A stretch of 25,209 bases of DNA, taken from Eggerthella sp. CAG:209 (lineage in GTDB: Bacteria > Actinomycetota > Coriobacteriia > Coriobacteriales > Eggerthellaceae). Under the pieces are notes generated by a model. The model made no database searches. It saw nothing but the letters and a program-made list of their open reading frames with translations, and was not told where the DNA came from. The DNA is taken from assembly GCA_000436075.1 (NCBI GenBank), contig FR884644.1, positions 28,527 through 53,735 on the forward strand, given 5' to 3'. This document shows positions 13,943-22,144 of this stretch, one piece after another. Within the stretch, counting starts at the first letter, position 1. Every line of letters starts with the position of its first letter. The position numbers and the translations under genes were made by a program.

Positions 13943-14737
13943 GCGCTACATTCCCGGTCCAGCATTCATAAGATGCTGCGATAGTCTTAGTGGAGGGGGA
14001 TATCGATGGAGCGAAGAGTTTGGCTGTGAGGTTGGGATGTCATTCGATGGGCTTAACCCCCCTTGCGGATTTCTCCTTCCTAACGATGTGAGTGGTTCAA
14101 TCGTTAAGTGGCCGACTGTCGGTAGCGCAAGGCTTCTCGTCGATCTCATGGCAAGTAAAGAGGCTGCAGACTATCGCTGCATCTTTTCTCTACTAGGGAA
14201 GAATCTTGCTGAATTCCATTTCCTTGATGCCCCGATGAGCCTGTTTGAGAATCGGTTGATTAATAAGGTTGAAGAAACGGAAGTGTATAGAAAGGCTCTT
14301 CGTTATGCCTCTGAACAGGGGTTTTTGTTCCTGCTTTTTCCTTCAGGAGCGGGGTGCGTCTTATCCACGGGAGATTCAGCACCGCTATGGTTCTTGCCGA
14401 TGAAAAGAGAAAGGTGATGATCTCTGCGGATGTCGGCCGAGGAGATCCCATGTTCGATATTTCCCAGATTCTCTCTGAAATCTGGGAGTTTTATTGTTCG
14501 TTTTCTAAATCCGAGAATTGGCGGCGACAGATGGGCCTAGCGGCAAGGGCTTTTGTTGACTCCTATGAAAAGCAATCAAGATGCCGCATTGATATGAGTG
14601 GACTGTGGGAAATGTGTAGGGCGAAGTCCGCTGTCCATGTGCTTATTCTGGCTTTTTTGAGAAAAGATATCTCTATTTTTCGATCCCATATTGCGAGTTT
14701 GGAGCTTGGGGAGAGTTTCTTCGACTATCTCGCATAA
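13926..14737 (+). pseudogene. Second APH-like (degenerate kinase) protein, frameshifted
   Basis: Two overlapping frames together make one protein of about 270 residues. The first (13926-14417) gives the N-lobe and LGKNLAEFH, the usual APH helix before the catalytic loop. The second continues from 14354 with LIHGRFSTAMVL and ADVGRGDPMFDIS, the positions of the catalytic loop and metal site. Joining them needs one extra base; the run of four G at 14351-14354 is the likely site. In APH kinases the loop reads HGD; here it is HGR, so the catalytic Asp is absent. A scaffolding or substrate-binding role is more likely than catalysis. Thioamitide clusters also carry a second phosphotransferase-like gene (from memory). 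The ATG at 13926 overlaps the lyase gene and follows GGAAGG. The shift may be real, phase-variable, a -1 slip on GGG, or a sequencing error. Confidence 0.7.
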
Positions 14738-14768
14738 GTTTTGCTGCAACGAAGAAAGGTGACCAGGT

Positions 14769-15968
14769 ATGAATCTGGATACAACAGTGTGTAGGGCGAC
14801 AAATGTTAAATTCGAGGTTGATTCGAGTAATGAGGTAATTGTCTATACCGATAAAGGGCGTTTCAACGCTGGCCATAGCTCCTTGCGGATATTAGAAAGA
14901 TGCTTTACTCCCTGTTCTGTTCGTAATTTGCTGGAAGAAATGGTTGACCCAGATAAGCGTGAGGCATCGAAAGAGATTCTTAGGACGTTGAAGGTTCTTT
15001 TTTCGTCTGGTGCCATTGTTGAATCTGAGGGTTCAGGCCTCTCTTCCTCGATGTTTCCTTTTGGCGGCTATGCTGCTCCCTTTGTTCAGACAAAGATGCT
15101 CAACGACGTTTTGCGGAAGCAAATTTATCTTGATGCCATACGGGATCTTGTTAAGCCGGAAGATATTGTTATCGATCTTGGCACGGGTTCGGGGATTATG
15201 TCGATTGCTGCGGCCAAAGCGGGCGCAAAACGAGTTTATGCAATTGAGCCTTCAGGTGCATTTTACTGCGCTAAAGAAAACTTCAGAATTAATCATGTGG
15301 ATGGAGTCGTTTGTTCTTTAAAGGGGTGGTCAACGGATGTCGATTTGCCTGAGAAGGGAACCCTTCTTTTAACTGACTTGTTGGGGAATGACCCCTTTGA
15401 TTTATCGATATGGGAATTGATGTCAGATCTTAAGAAAAGGGCAATGGCATCGAGCTGTCGCTTACTCCCTGAGAAGATAGAGCTTCGCGCCAGGCTGCTA
15501 TCTGTACCGGAGAACGTACTAGATCAGCATTTGATATCGGAAAGGGTTTTGTCCAAATGGCAACGGGAATATGGCATTGATTTTTCAGGAATGCGTGAGC
15601 GCCGAGATTCCTCGAGAGGCTGGCTTGAGAAACCGTTAATCGTTGATTCATGGGAAAAATCAGCCGACAACTTTTTAATTGGAAGCATTAACCTACGTGA
15701 TGATCCGCATGGGTTTTGTTATCGTGTCGAGATTCCCGTTTCCAGAGGCTGTTGGAATGGGATTTTAATCTACTATAGGGCTCAGATTGGTAATCGTTGG
15801 TTTTCTACCGACTGTCCTGAGGGCTCCAGATTCAGCCATTGGTATAACGCGATTTGGACGATTCCTGAGAGGGCTAGATCGTCGGATCGATTGTCTGTTG
15901 AGTATCGCTATCTAGGCGATGGAGAAAGTTGTGTGTCTATTTCCTCTGCGAGTGGAGGGCGCAACTGA
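14769..15968 (+). CDS. PRMT-like methyltransferase with N-terminal PqqD/RRE-like domain
   Basis: 399 residues. Residues ~10-80 resemble a PqqD-type RiPP recognition element: strands VKFEVDS and VIVYTDKG, then SLRILERC, NLLEEM, and ILRTLKVLFSSGAIVE ending the winged helix. Residues ~105-230 form an S-adenosylmethionine methyltransferase with motif I VIDLGTGSGIMS (Asp136 to Gly142) and the acidic end of strand 2 at Glu160 in VYAIEPS, in the style of protein arginine methyltransferases. The PRMT double-E loop is replaced by LLTDLLGND, so Arg is not necessarily the target. The C-terminal ~150 residues look like the PRMT beta-barrel. It probably binds the leader and methylates the peptide, for example its N-terminus. 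A good AAAGGTGA site precedes the start. The RRE call is inferred from pattern only. Confidence 0.72.
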   Translation: MNLDTTVCRATNVKFEVDSSNEVIVYTDKGRFNAGHSSLRILERCFTPCSVRNLLEEMVDPDKREASKEILRTLKVLFSSGAIVESEGSGLSSSMFPFGGYAAPFVQTKMLNDVLRKQIYLDAIRDLVKPEDIVIDLGTGSGIMSIAAAKAGAKRVYAIEPSGAFYCAKENFRINHVDGVVCSLKGWSTDVDLPEKGTLLLTDLLGNDPFDLSIWELMSDLKKRAMASSCRLLPEKIELRARLLSVPENVLDQHLISERVLSKWQREYGIDFSGMRERRDSSRGWLEKPLIVDSWEKSADNFLIGSINLRDDPHGFCYRVEIPVSRGCWNGILIYYRAQIGNRWFSTDCPEGSRFSHWYNAIWTIPERARSSDRLSVEYRYLGDGESCVSISSASGGRN

Positions 15969-16810
15969 TGCTTTGGGTTTTGCTGGTGTGCTTGTTCGGC
16001 TTTGTGTTGAGTTTCTCCATCTCGACCTTTCTTCATTTTGGCCCAGATTTCTCCTTGCTTATTGGATCAATAGTGGCTGAGGCACTTCTTGTTACGACTT
16101 TTCTTGTTCTGATCGCCAGGAAATACAAGAAAAGCGAGTGGTCGGACATTTCCTGTTTTGAGAAACTCTTAAAATCTGTTCGTGCTGTTGCCGATGAGCT
16201 GGTTCCTCGAAAAATACTTCACCTCTTGACGGTTGAGGCCAATGTCTTCAAGGTTCTTTTCTTTGCTTTTGTGAGAAAAAAATACGTACCCGATGGCTCT
16301 CTCTCGATGCCCTATGGGAAAGAATGGCGGCTTACGGGTTATGCCCTGGTTGTTGTCGCGGCAGTAGAGCTGATCGTTGTTGATATTGCATGCTCGGGTT
16401 ATTTGGGCGAGGGAAGCCCTGTTCGTCTAGTTGCGTTGGGCATTTCTGCATACATGCTTGTTTGGATCGTTGGATATGTCTTAGCCTCGCGGATTATGCC
16501 TCATTACGTTAACGATGATGAATTGGTTATTCGTTGTGGAATTGCCCATTCGGTAAAAATTCGTCTTGATGATATAGCTGGTATTGAATTGAAAAAAATC
16601 GAGCTAGCGAAAAGAAGAGGATTATTCACTTCTGATGGCTATTTGAGGGTCAATAATGGCGCTCAGGTAAACGAATTAACAGTCGTCTTGTCCGATGGGT
16701 CTAGTGTTTTAATCGACGGAAAAGATTCGGGCACTGGGCTAAGTGGCGTTTCTTTCAGTGCTGATTTTCCTAAAAGCATGCAAAGAGCCATAGAAGAAAA
16801 GCTTAGATAA
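15968..16810 (+). CDS. Membrane protein with C-terminal PH-like domain
   Basis: 280 residues starting at the ATG that overlaps the methyltransferase stop (TGATG), with GGAGGG upstream. Four hydrophobic helices are visible at about residues 2-22, 27-48, 125-147 and 155-175, with a ~75-residue cytoplasmic loop between the second and third. The last ~90 residues are soluble, beginning DDELVIRCGIAHSVKIRLDDI, the pattern of bacterial PH (DUF304-like) domains. Function is unknown. In a RiPP operon without a visible ABC exporter it may give self-protection or anchor the enzymes at the membrane; both are guesses. Confidence 0.65.
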   Translation: MLWVLLVCLFGFVLSFSISTFLHFGPDFSLLIGSIVAEALLVTTFLVLIARKYKKSEWSDISCFEKLLKSVRAVADELVPRKILHLLTVEANVFKVLFFAFVRKKYVPDGSLSMPYGKEWRLTGYALVVVAAVELIVVDIACSGYLGEGSPVRLVALGISAYMLVWIVGYVLASRIMPHYVNDDELVIRCGIAHSVKIRLDDIAGIELKKIELAKRRGLFTSDGYLRVNNGAQVNELTVVLSDGSSVLIDGKDSGTGLSGVSFSADFPKSMQRAIEEKLR

Positions 16811-17461
16811 ATGGCTGAGTTCTATTTGTCTCAACCTGAGTTTTTGGTTCCGCCTTATTCGTTCCCCGATAAACCCTATTGTGCTGCATCTGCCTTCTGC
16901 ACAATCCTGAATTACCATTTACGTAAATTGGGCCAGTTGGGCGAACTGGATCCCGAAAGTGTCTTCCTAAAAGCTTATCCAGATTGGTCTGAAACAATTC
17001 TTGGCCCTTCGGAACAGATAATCAGGTATGCCGAATTGTGGAATGAGGGAGCTCTTTCTTCCGCTCTTGGCGTTGAAAAATCCTGCTATTGCCTAGTGGA
17101 AAAAGAGAAGCTGGCGACTTTAGACTCGTTGGCTCGCATGAAATCTTCTCTTGGAGCTTTTGGTCCTATTGTTGTCGAAGTGCCTCTTTACTTATCTTCC
17201 TTTGCGTTCCCTTTTAGCGGTATTTTCCAGCCGATATCGTCAGATGAGAAACCGGGCTATTTAGGTATGCATTTAATGGTTGTCGATGGCTATGACGATA
17301 AATGGACCTCTGGGCAATGCTTGCCTGGGGAAGGGGCGGTGTTCGTTCGAAATTGTTGGGGTCTCTCTTGGGGCTACAAAGGAAGAGGTGTTCTTCCATA
17401 TTCTTACTTCCTCGATGAACGGCCGAGCTATTTCTACGTTTTTAAATGGGGTTCAAGATGA
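16811..17461 (+). CDS. Papain-like (C1-type) cysteine protease, likely leader peptidase
   Basis: 216 residues with the papain catalytic order. Cys24 lies in PYCAASAF (compare CGSCWAF), His154 in GMHLMVVDGYDD (compare GHAVxxVGYDD), and Asn181 in FVRNCWGLSWG (compare NSWGxxWG). There is no signal peptide or pro-domain, so it acts in the cytoplasm. It starts immediately after the previous stop and overlaps the radical SAM start by 4 bases. Papain-like proteases are found in thioamitide gene clusters (from memory). The natural role here is removal of the precursor leader, perhaps before Ser45. It carries several extra cysteines. Confidence 0.82.
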   Translation: MAEFYLSQPEFLVPPYSFPDKPYCAASAFCTILNYHLRKLGQLGELDPESVFLKAYPDWSETILGPSEQIIRYAELWNEGALSSALGVEKSCYCLVEKEKLATLDSLARMKSSLGAFGPIVVEVPLYLSSFAFPFSGIFQPISSDEKPGYLGMHLMVVDGYDDKWTSGQCLPGEGAVFVRNCWGLSWGYKGRGVLPYSYFLDERPSYFYVFKWGSR

Positions 17462-18576
17462 TTTCTCTTTATGAGTATGCAACCGATTGGTATCTAAAGA
17501 AGCTTCAGGCAGCTAAGCGGGTTCTTTATGCTCAGGTTCACCTTACTGAGAGATGCCAGTATCACTGCGGGCATTGTTATTATGCGGAATTGGGTAAAAA
17601 GGCAATCGATATGGATTTCGACGCGTTTCGCTCGAGGATTAAAGAGCTTACCCATTTGGCACGAAGTCAGGGAAGGTTCCTGAGGGTTGATTTTACGGGA
17701 GGAGATCCACTCTTGAGTCCCGTTCTTCCTGATGCTGTCCAAGAGTGCGAGGCGAACGGCGTTGTGTGCGGCTTAAAATGTAACCCTGATATTTTAGCCT
17801 GTGGTGATGCTCAATCCCTGGCTACTGTGTTAAATGGATGCTCCTCCGTCAGTCTGAGCCTTGATGGAACGAAGGCGTTCCATGATTCACTGAGACATCG
17901 AAGAGGATCGTCTGATTTGGTTGTTAAAGCCTTGAGAAAAGCCAATGAACTTGGCTTAAAGACCAGGGTTAATATGACCATATCAAGAGATAATAAGGAT
18001 ATGATTCGGGATGTGTTCGCTGATTTAGTCAAAGAGAATGTGACGGTAGACGCATTCACATTTGCTCGATTCTGGAATGGTTCCTTTTGTGACAGTATGC
18101 TCAGTAGGGAAGATTTAGTTGACTGTTTCGATTCGTGCTGCTCGTTTTACGAATCGTATCTTTCGGATCCAATGTCTTATGGTTGCTACGATGGATTGCG
18201 CAAACCAAAAGTGCAGCTTGCTTTTAAAGAGCACCTCTGGCTTCCCTATTTAGAATCAAAAGGACTTGTCGATAAGGGCTTGATTGGCTATGCAAGGAGG
18301 ATTGCGGACTCACTTAATTGTTCTGCATTGCATCAAACGGTAGTGATCGACCCCGATAATGAGTTGTTCCACTGCAGAAAAGTCTCATTGGCGAAGGTCA
18401 ATAATCTAACACCAGGCAATTTGGGCGGTGAGCGCTTCCGTAGTTATGTTGATAGCCAGTACATGTGCCGCTCTTGCGTTAATGAGGGTATTTGCTTTGG
18501 CTGTCCCGCTGTTGATGAGATCGTAGAAAAATCCGATTCCGGAAATCCCTGCCCTTTCTATTCTAGGTTGAAGTAA
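17458..18576 (+). CDS. Radical SAM/SPASM peptide-modifying enzyme
   Basis: 372 residues. The N-terminal barrel has the CxxxCxxC cluster site CQYHCGHC (Cys33, Cys37, Cys40) and the TGGDPLL motif for S-adenosylmethionine binding. A C-terminal SPASM-like region carries Cys306 in FHCRK, then CRSC (337, 340), CFGC (346, 349) and Cys365, enough for one or two auxiliary 4Fe-4S clusters. SPASM enzymes modify RiPP peptides by forming thioethers, C-C bonds, epimers or decarboxylated ends. The ATG at 17458 overlaps the protease stop (ATGA). It is the last gene of the operon. Since no flavin-type cysteine decarboxylase is present, it may act on the C-terminal Cys or the Val/Ile-rich core; the reaction cannot be told from sequence. 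Confidence 0.9.
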   Translation: MISLYEYATDWYLKKLQAAKRVLYAQVHLTERCQYHCGHCYYAELGKKAIDMDFDAFRSRIKELTHLARSQGRFLRVDFTGGDPLLSPVLPDAVQECEANGVVCGLKCNPDILACGDAQSLATVLNGCSSVSLSLDGTKAFHDSLRHRRGSSDLVVKALRKANELGLKTRVNMTISRDNKDMIRDVFADLVKENVTVDAFTFARFWNGSFCDSMLSREDLVDCFDSCCSFYESYLSDPMSYGCYDGLRKPKVQLAFKEHLWLPYLESKGLVDKGLIGYARRIADSLNCSALHQTVVIDPDNELFHCRKVSLAKVNNLTPGNLGGERFRSYVDSQYMCRSCVNEGICFGCPAVDEIVEKSDSGNPCPFYSRLK

Positions 18577-18677
18577 TTCGCTGGTGCCCATTCGAACAAA
18601 CCGTAGGGATACTGCGGATAGGGTGGGGCATTGTCGCTTGGCGCGGTAAAATAGCAACCCGAAATAAAACGTGAGTG

Positions 18678-18710
18678 CCGCGCAGGCCTTAAAGCCTGTG
18701 CGGTTTGTTG
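18678..18710 (+). terminator. Hairpin between RiPP operon and pcrA, probable terminator
   Basis: CCGCGCAGGC-CTTAAA-GCCTGTGCGG (ten pairs, one G-T) followed by TTTGTTGTG. It lies 101 bases after the radical SAM stop and 17 bases before pcrA, so it may end the operon or sit in the pcrA leader. Confidence 0.65.
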
Positions 18711-18726
18711 TGTTAGGACGAATTGC

Positions 18727-21066
18727 ATGCCCATCGATCTTGATACCCTGAATGGCCCTCAGCGCGAAGCGGTGCTGTGCACGGAAGGCCCTCTGTTGGT
18801 TTTGGCGGGTGCCGGTTCCGGTAAAACCCGCGTACTTACCCATCGCATTGCCCATCTGGTGGAAGATCTGAACGTTGCCCCTTGGCAGATTATGGCCATC
18901 ACGTTTACCAATAAGGCCGCTGCTGAAATGCGTGAGCGTCTGCAGAGCCTTATCGGTGGCGGCGCGCGTGGCATGTGGGTTTCCACCTTCCACAGCATGT
19001 GCGTGCGCATCTTGCGCACCGACTGCGAGCGCGTAGGGTTCGCCAAGGGCTTCACCATCTACGATGACAGCGATTCAAAGCGCCTGGTCGAACAGATCAT
19101 GGACGAACTCAACATCGACAAAAAGCGCTATCCCATCCCTGCGCTTCGCAACCGTATTTCGCAGGCAAAGAACGACCTGCAGGTGGCAGAAGTGTTTGCC
19201 GAAAAGACATCCGATCAGGTAGGCCAGGTGGCTGCGCGCGTGTACACGCGCCTACAGGAGCGCCTGCGTCAGCTAAATGCCTTCGACTTCGACGACTTGC
19301 TGCTGTACACCTGGCTTCTGTTGAAGAACCACCCCGATGTGTTGGCTGCCTATCAGAACCGTTTCCGTTACCTGATGGTGGACGAATACCAGGACACCAA
19401 TCATGCTCAGTATGTGCTTACCCAGCTCTTGGCGGCAGCGCATAAGAACATCATGGTAGTAGGCGACGACGACCAGTCAATTTACTCGTGGCGTGGCGCT
19501 GACTTGCGCAATATTCTCGATTTCGAGAAGGATTACCCCGAAGCCCGCGTGGTGAAACTGGAAGAAAACTACCGTTCCATGGGCAATATTCTGGCGGCAG
19601 CAAATGCGGTAATTGCTAATAACCTTACGCGCAAGCCCAAGAAGCTGTTCACCTCAAAGCCTGCTGGCGACAAAATCTCGGTGTACAGCGCAACCGACGA
19701 ACGAGATGAAGGTCGTTGGATTGCATCGGAAATCGAGCATCAGCACGGTGAAGGCATGTCGTACAACCAAATTGCGGTGTTCTATCGCACCAATGCGCAG
19801 AGCCGTATGCTTGAAGATATGCTAATGCGCGCCGGTGTGCCGTATAGGCTTATCGGCGGTACGCGCTTCTTCGATCGCGCGGAAATCCGCGACGTAATGG
19901 CGTACTTGAATCTGGTAGTCAATCCTGCCAACGACGTTGCCGCTCATCGCGTTATCAACGTGCCCAAGCGCGGCATCGGCAAAACCACGGTAGAGCACAT
20001 CGATTACGTTGCTCGCGAAACGGGTATTACGTTCTTGCAGGCTGCCGAGCTGTGCATTGCCGACGATCAAATTCGCTCCGCAACGCGCAAGGCCATTGCG
20101 GAATTCGTGGCGCTCATCCACGAGGCCCAGGGTTATGCCGGCGATCTTCGCAAGGTGGTTGAGGCCATCGTAGACAAGGCGGGACTTATTCGTGTCCTTG
20201 AAGCGGAAAACTCCGACGATGCCGCTGGTCGCATCGAGAATATTCAGGAGCTCTTCGGCGTAGTAGACGAATACGCCCAAACGCACGACGATGCCGATGC
20301 ACTGTTCGAGCCTCCTACGGCAGAAGGCGCGCCTGAGGCAGACGACGAGCCGCCCGTACGCACCTTCCAGGCAAATTCCTTGCCTGACTTCGTGGAATGG
20401 GTAACGCTGCGTACCGATATGGATACAGTGGCGGAAGACGGCGAAGCCATCACCATGATGACCATCCATGCCGCAAAGGGCCTGGAATTCGACTGTGTAT
20501 TTGTGGCGGGCATGGAAGAATCGCTGTTCCCTCACGGAAATTCGTCCCAAGATTCGCAGGGCCTGGAAGAAGAACGCCGCTTGGCTTACGTTGCCATCAC
20601 CCGTGCGCGCAAGAAGCTCTACCTTACCAACGCCTTCACGCGACAGATTTTCGGTCAGTCAAGCGCCAACCCGCCTTCGCGCTTCATCGGTGAAATTCCG
20701 CTTGAATTGCGCAAGGGCATCGGAATGGGCTCTGCTGGATTCTCTGGTTCTGGCTGGGAAAAGCGCGGCAGCCGTCGCGGCATTGCCGGCTCTGGTTCCG
20801 AGGCGGGCGGCGGTCGCGTGTTCGGTCAGTCGAGCGCTTCAGGGTCGCGCCCTCGTCAGCAGACGCGCCCTGCGGTGAAGCCCGAGGCCCAGAAGAAGGC
20901 GGCAGCGAAGATGACGTTTACCAAGGGCGATACGGTCGACCACAAGGTGTTTGGCCGTGGCACCATCACCAAGGTGGACGGCGATACGCTGCATGTACGC
21001 TTCAGTCGCACCGGCCAAACCAAGAAACTGCTGAAGGACTACGCACCTATCGTAAAGATCGGTTGA
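18727..21066 (+). CDS. pcrA: ATP-dependent DNA helicase PcrA/UvrD
   Basis: 779 residues, full length for PcrA. Superfamily 1 motifs run in order: LNGPQREAV (Q motif), GAGSGKTR (Walker A), FTNKAA (Ia), VDEYQDTN (II), GDDDQSIYSWRGA (III), ENYRS (IV), TIHAAKGLEFD (V) and VAITRARKKLY (VI). A Gly/Ser/Arg-rich linker leads to a C-terminal Tudor-like domain, DHKVFGRGTITKVDGD, which in PcrA binds RNA polymerase. It unwinds DNA 3'-5' in nucleotide excision and mismatch repair and clears stalled RNA polymerase. It is a backbone gene and marks the right edge of the RiPP island. Composition is clearly more G+C-rich than the RiPP operon. Confidence 0.96.
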   Translation: MPIDLDTLNGPQREAVLCTEGPLLVLAGAGSGKTRVLTHRIAHLVEDLNVAPWQIMAITFTNKAAAEMRERLQSLIGGGARGMWVSTFHSMCVRILRTDCERVGFAKGFTIYDDSDSKRLVEQIMDELNIDKKRYPIPALRNRISQAKNDLQVAEVFAEKTSDQVGQVAARVYTRLQERLRQLNAFDFDDLLLYTWLLLKNHPDVLAAYQNRFRYLMVDEYQDTNHAQYVLTQLLAAAHKNIMVVGDDDQSIYSWRGADLRNILDFEKDYPEARVVKLEENYRSMGNILAAANAVIANNLTRKPKKLFTSKPAGDKISVYSATDERDEGRWIASEIEHQHGEGMSYNQIAVFYRTNAQSRMLEDMLMRAGVPYRLIGGTRFFDRAEIRDVMAYLNLVVNPANDVAAHRVINVPKRGIGKTTVEHIDYVARETGITFLQAAELCIADDQIRSATRKAIAEFVALIHEAQGYAGDLRKVVEAIVDKAGLIRVLEAENSDDAAGRIENIQELFGVVDEYAQTHDDADALFEPPTAEGAPEADDEPPVRTFQANSLPDFVEWVTLRTDMDTVAEDGEAITMMTIHAAKGLEFDCVFVAGMEESLFPHGNSSQDSQGLEEERRLAYVAITRARKKLYLTNAFTRQIFGQSSANPPSRFIGEIPLELRKGIGMGSAGFSGSGWEKRGSRRGIAGSGSEAGGGRVFGQSSASGSRPRQQTRPAVKPEAQKKAAAKMTFTKGDTVDHKVFGRGTITKVDGDTLHVRFSRTGQTKKLLKDYAPIVKIG

Positions 21067-21111
21067 TGCCGTGAAGGAGCTGGACGGCAAATGTCCTAGA
21101 AGGCTTTTGGC

Positions 21112-21147
21112 GAAGGCTGCACGTAAACGTGCGGCCTTCTTTCATTT
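21112..21147 (+). terminator. Terminator after pcrA
   Basis: GAAGGCTGCACG-TAAA-CGTGCGGCCTTC (one mismatch) followed by TTTCATTT, 45 bases after the pcrA stop. Confidence 0.85.
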
Positions 21148-21211
21148 CGCGTTACAATAGATAAGTTCTACACGTTTGCGCGCACCGAAGCGCGCTTGTT
21201 GAGGAGGCTAC

Positions 21212-22144
21212 ATGGCTAACCAGGTTTTTATCGTAGGTCATAAGAACCCAGACAACGACTCCATCGCAGCAGCGGTGAGCTACGCATATTTGAAGAACGC
21301 CCTTGAGGCAAAGAAGGCTGAGCCGGAGGCAGAATATGTTGCCTGCTGCCTGGGTCCGCTTCCTCAGGAATCCGCAACTATCCTTGAGCAGGTTGGCCTG
21401 CCCGCTCCGAAGCTTATCGAAAAGGTAGGCGAAGGCGACAAGGTTATCCTGGTTGACCATAACGAGTCCACCCAGATGGTTGACGGCATTGCCGATGCTG
21501 AAATCGTTGAGGTTGTAGACCATCATCGCATCGCTGGCGATGTGGTTACCGGCAACCCCATCCTGTACCTGAACATCCCCGTTGGCTCTACGGCAACCAT
21601 CGTAACCAAGCTCTATGAGCAGCTTGGTGTTGAGGTAACCCCTGCTATTGCTACGGTGCTTCTTTCTGCGATTATGACCGATACCGTAATTACCAAGAGC
21701 CCCACCTGCACCGATTACGACTTGGTTCAGGCAGAAAAGCTTGGTGCCATCATTGGCAAGAAGCCTACCGAATTCGGTCTTGAGGTATTTAAGATGCGCG
21801 GCGGCGACAACGATCTTTCCGTTGAAGAGCTGTGCACGCACGACTCCAAGGAATTCAAGAAGGGCGACGACGTATACATGGTTGCCCAGCACGAAACGGT
21901 AACGCTCGATGTTGCCATGGAGCGTGAGGCCGAATACCGCGAGTTCCTGAAGGCAAAGGTTGCCGAAAACGGCTACAAGTTTGCTCTTCTGCTTGTTACC
22001 GACATCTTCAACGAGGGCTCCAAGTTCATCTGCGAAGGCGACGTTGCTCCCGTATCCGAAGCATTCGGTATCGACGCTACGAAGGCTGAATGGGTAGACG
22101 GTATCTTGTCCCGTAAGAAGCAGGTTATCCCGCCACTGTCCTAG
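21212..22144 (+). CDS. ppaC: Manganese-dependent inorganic pyrophosphatase (DHH family)
   Basis: 310 residues, the normal length of family II pyrophosphatase. The metal-binding motifs are GHKNPDNDS (His and two Asp), VDHNE, and the DHH motif VVDHHRI; the C-terminal DHHA2 domain ends in the SRKKQVIPPL segment that carries substrate-binding Arg and Lys. It hydrolyses pyrophosphate to phosphate in the cytoplasm. The start follows GAGGAGG. It is a single gene ending directly before the second nested hairpin element. Confidence 0.96.
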   Translation: MANQVFIVGHKNPDNDSIAAAVSYAYLKNALEAKKAEPEAEYVACCLGPLPQESATILEQVGLPAPKLIEKVGEGDKVILVDHNESTQMVDGIADAEIVEVVDHHRIAGDVVTGNPILYLNIPVGSTATIVTKLYEQLGVEVTPAIATVLLSAIMTDTVITKSPTCTDYDLVQAEKLGAIIGKKPTEFGLEVFKMRGGDNDLSVEELCTHDSKEFKKGDDVYMVAQHETVTLDVAMEREAEYREFLKAKVAENGYKFALLLVTDIFNEGSKFICEGDVAPVSEAFGIDATKAEWVDGILSRKKQVIPPLS

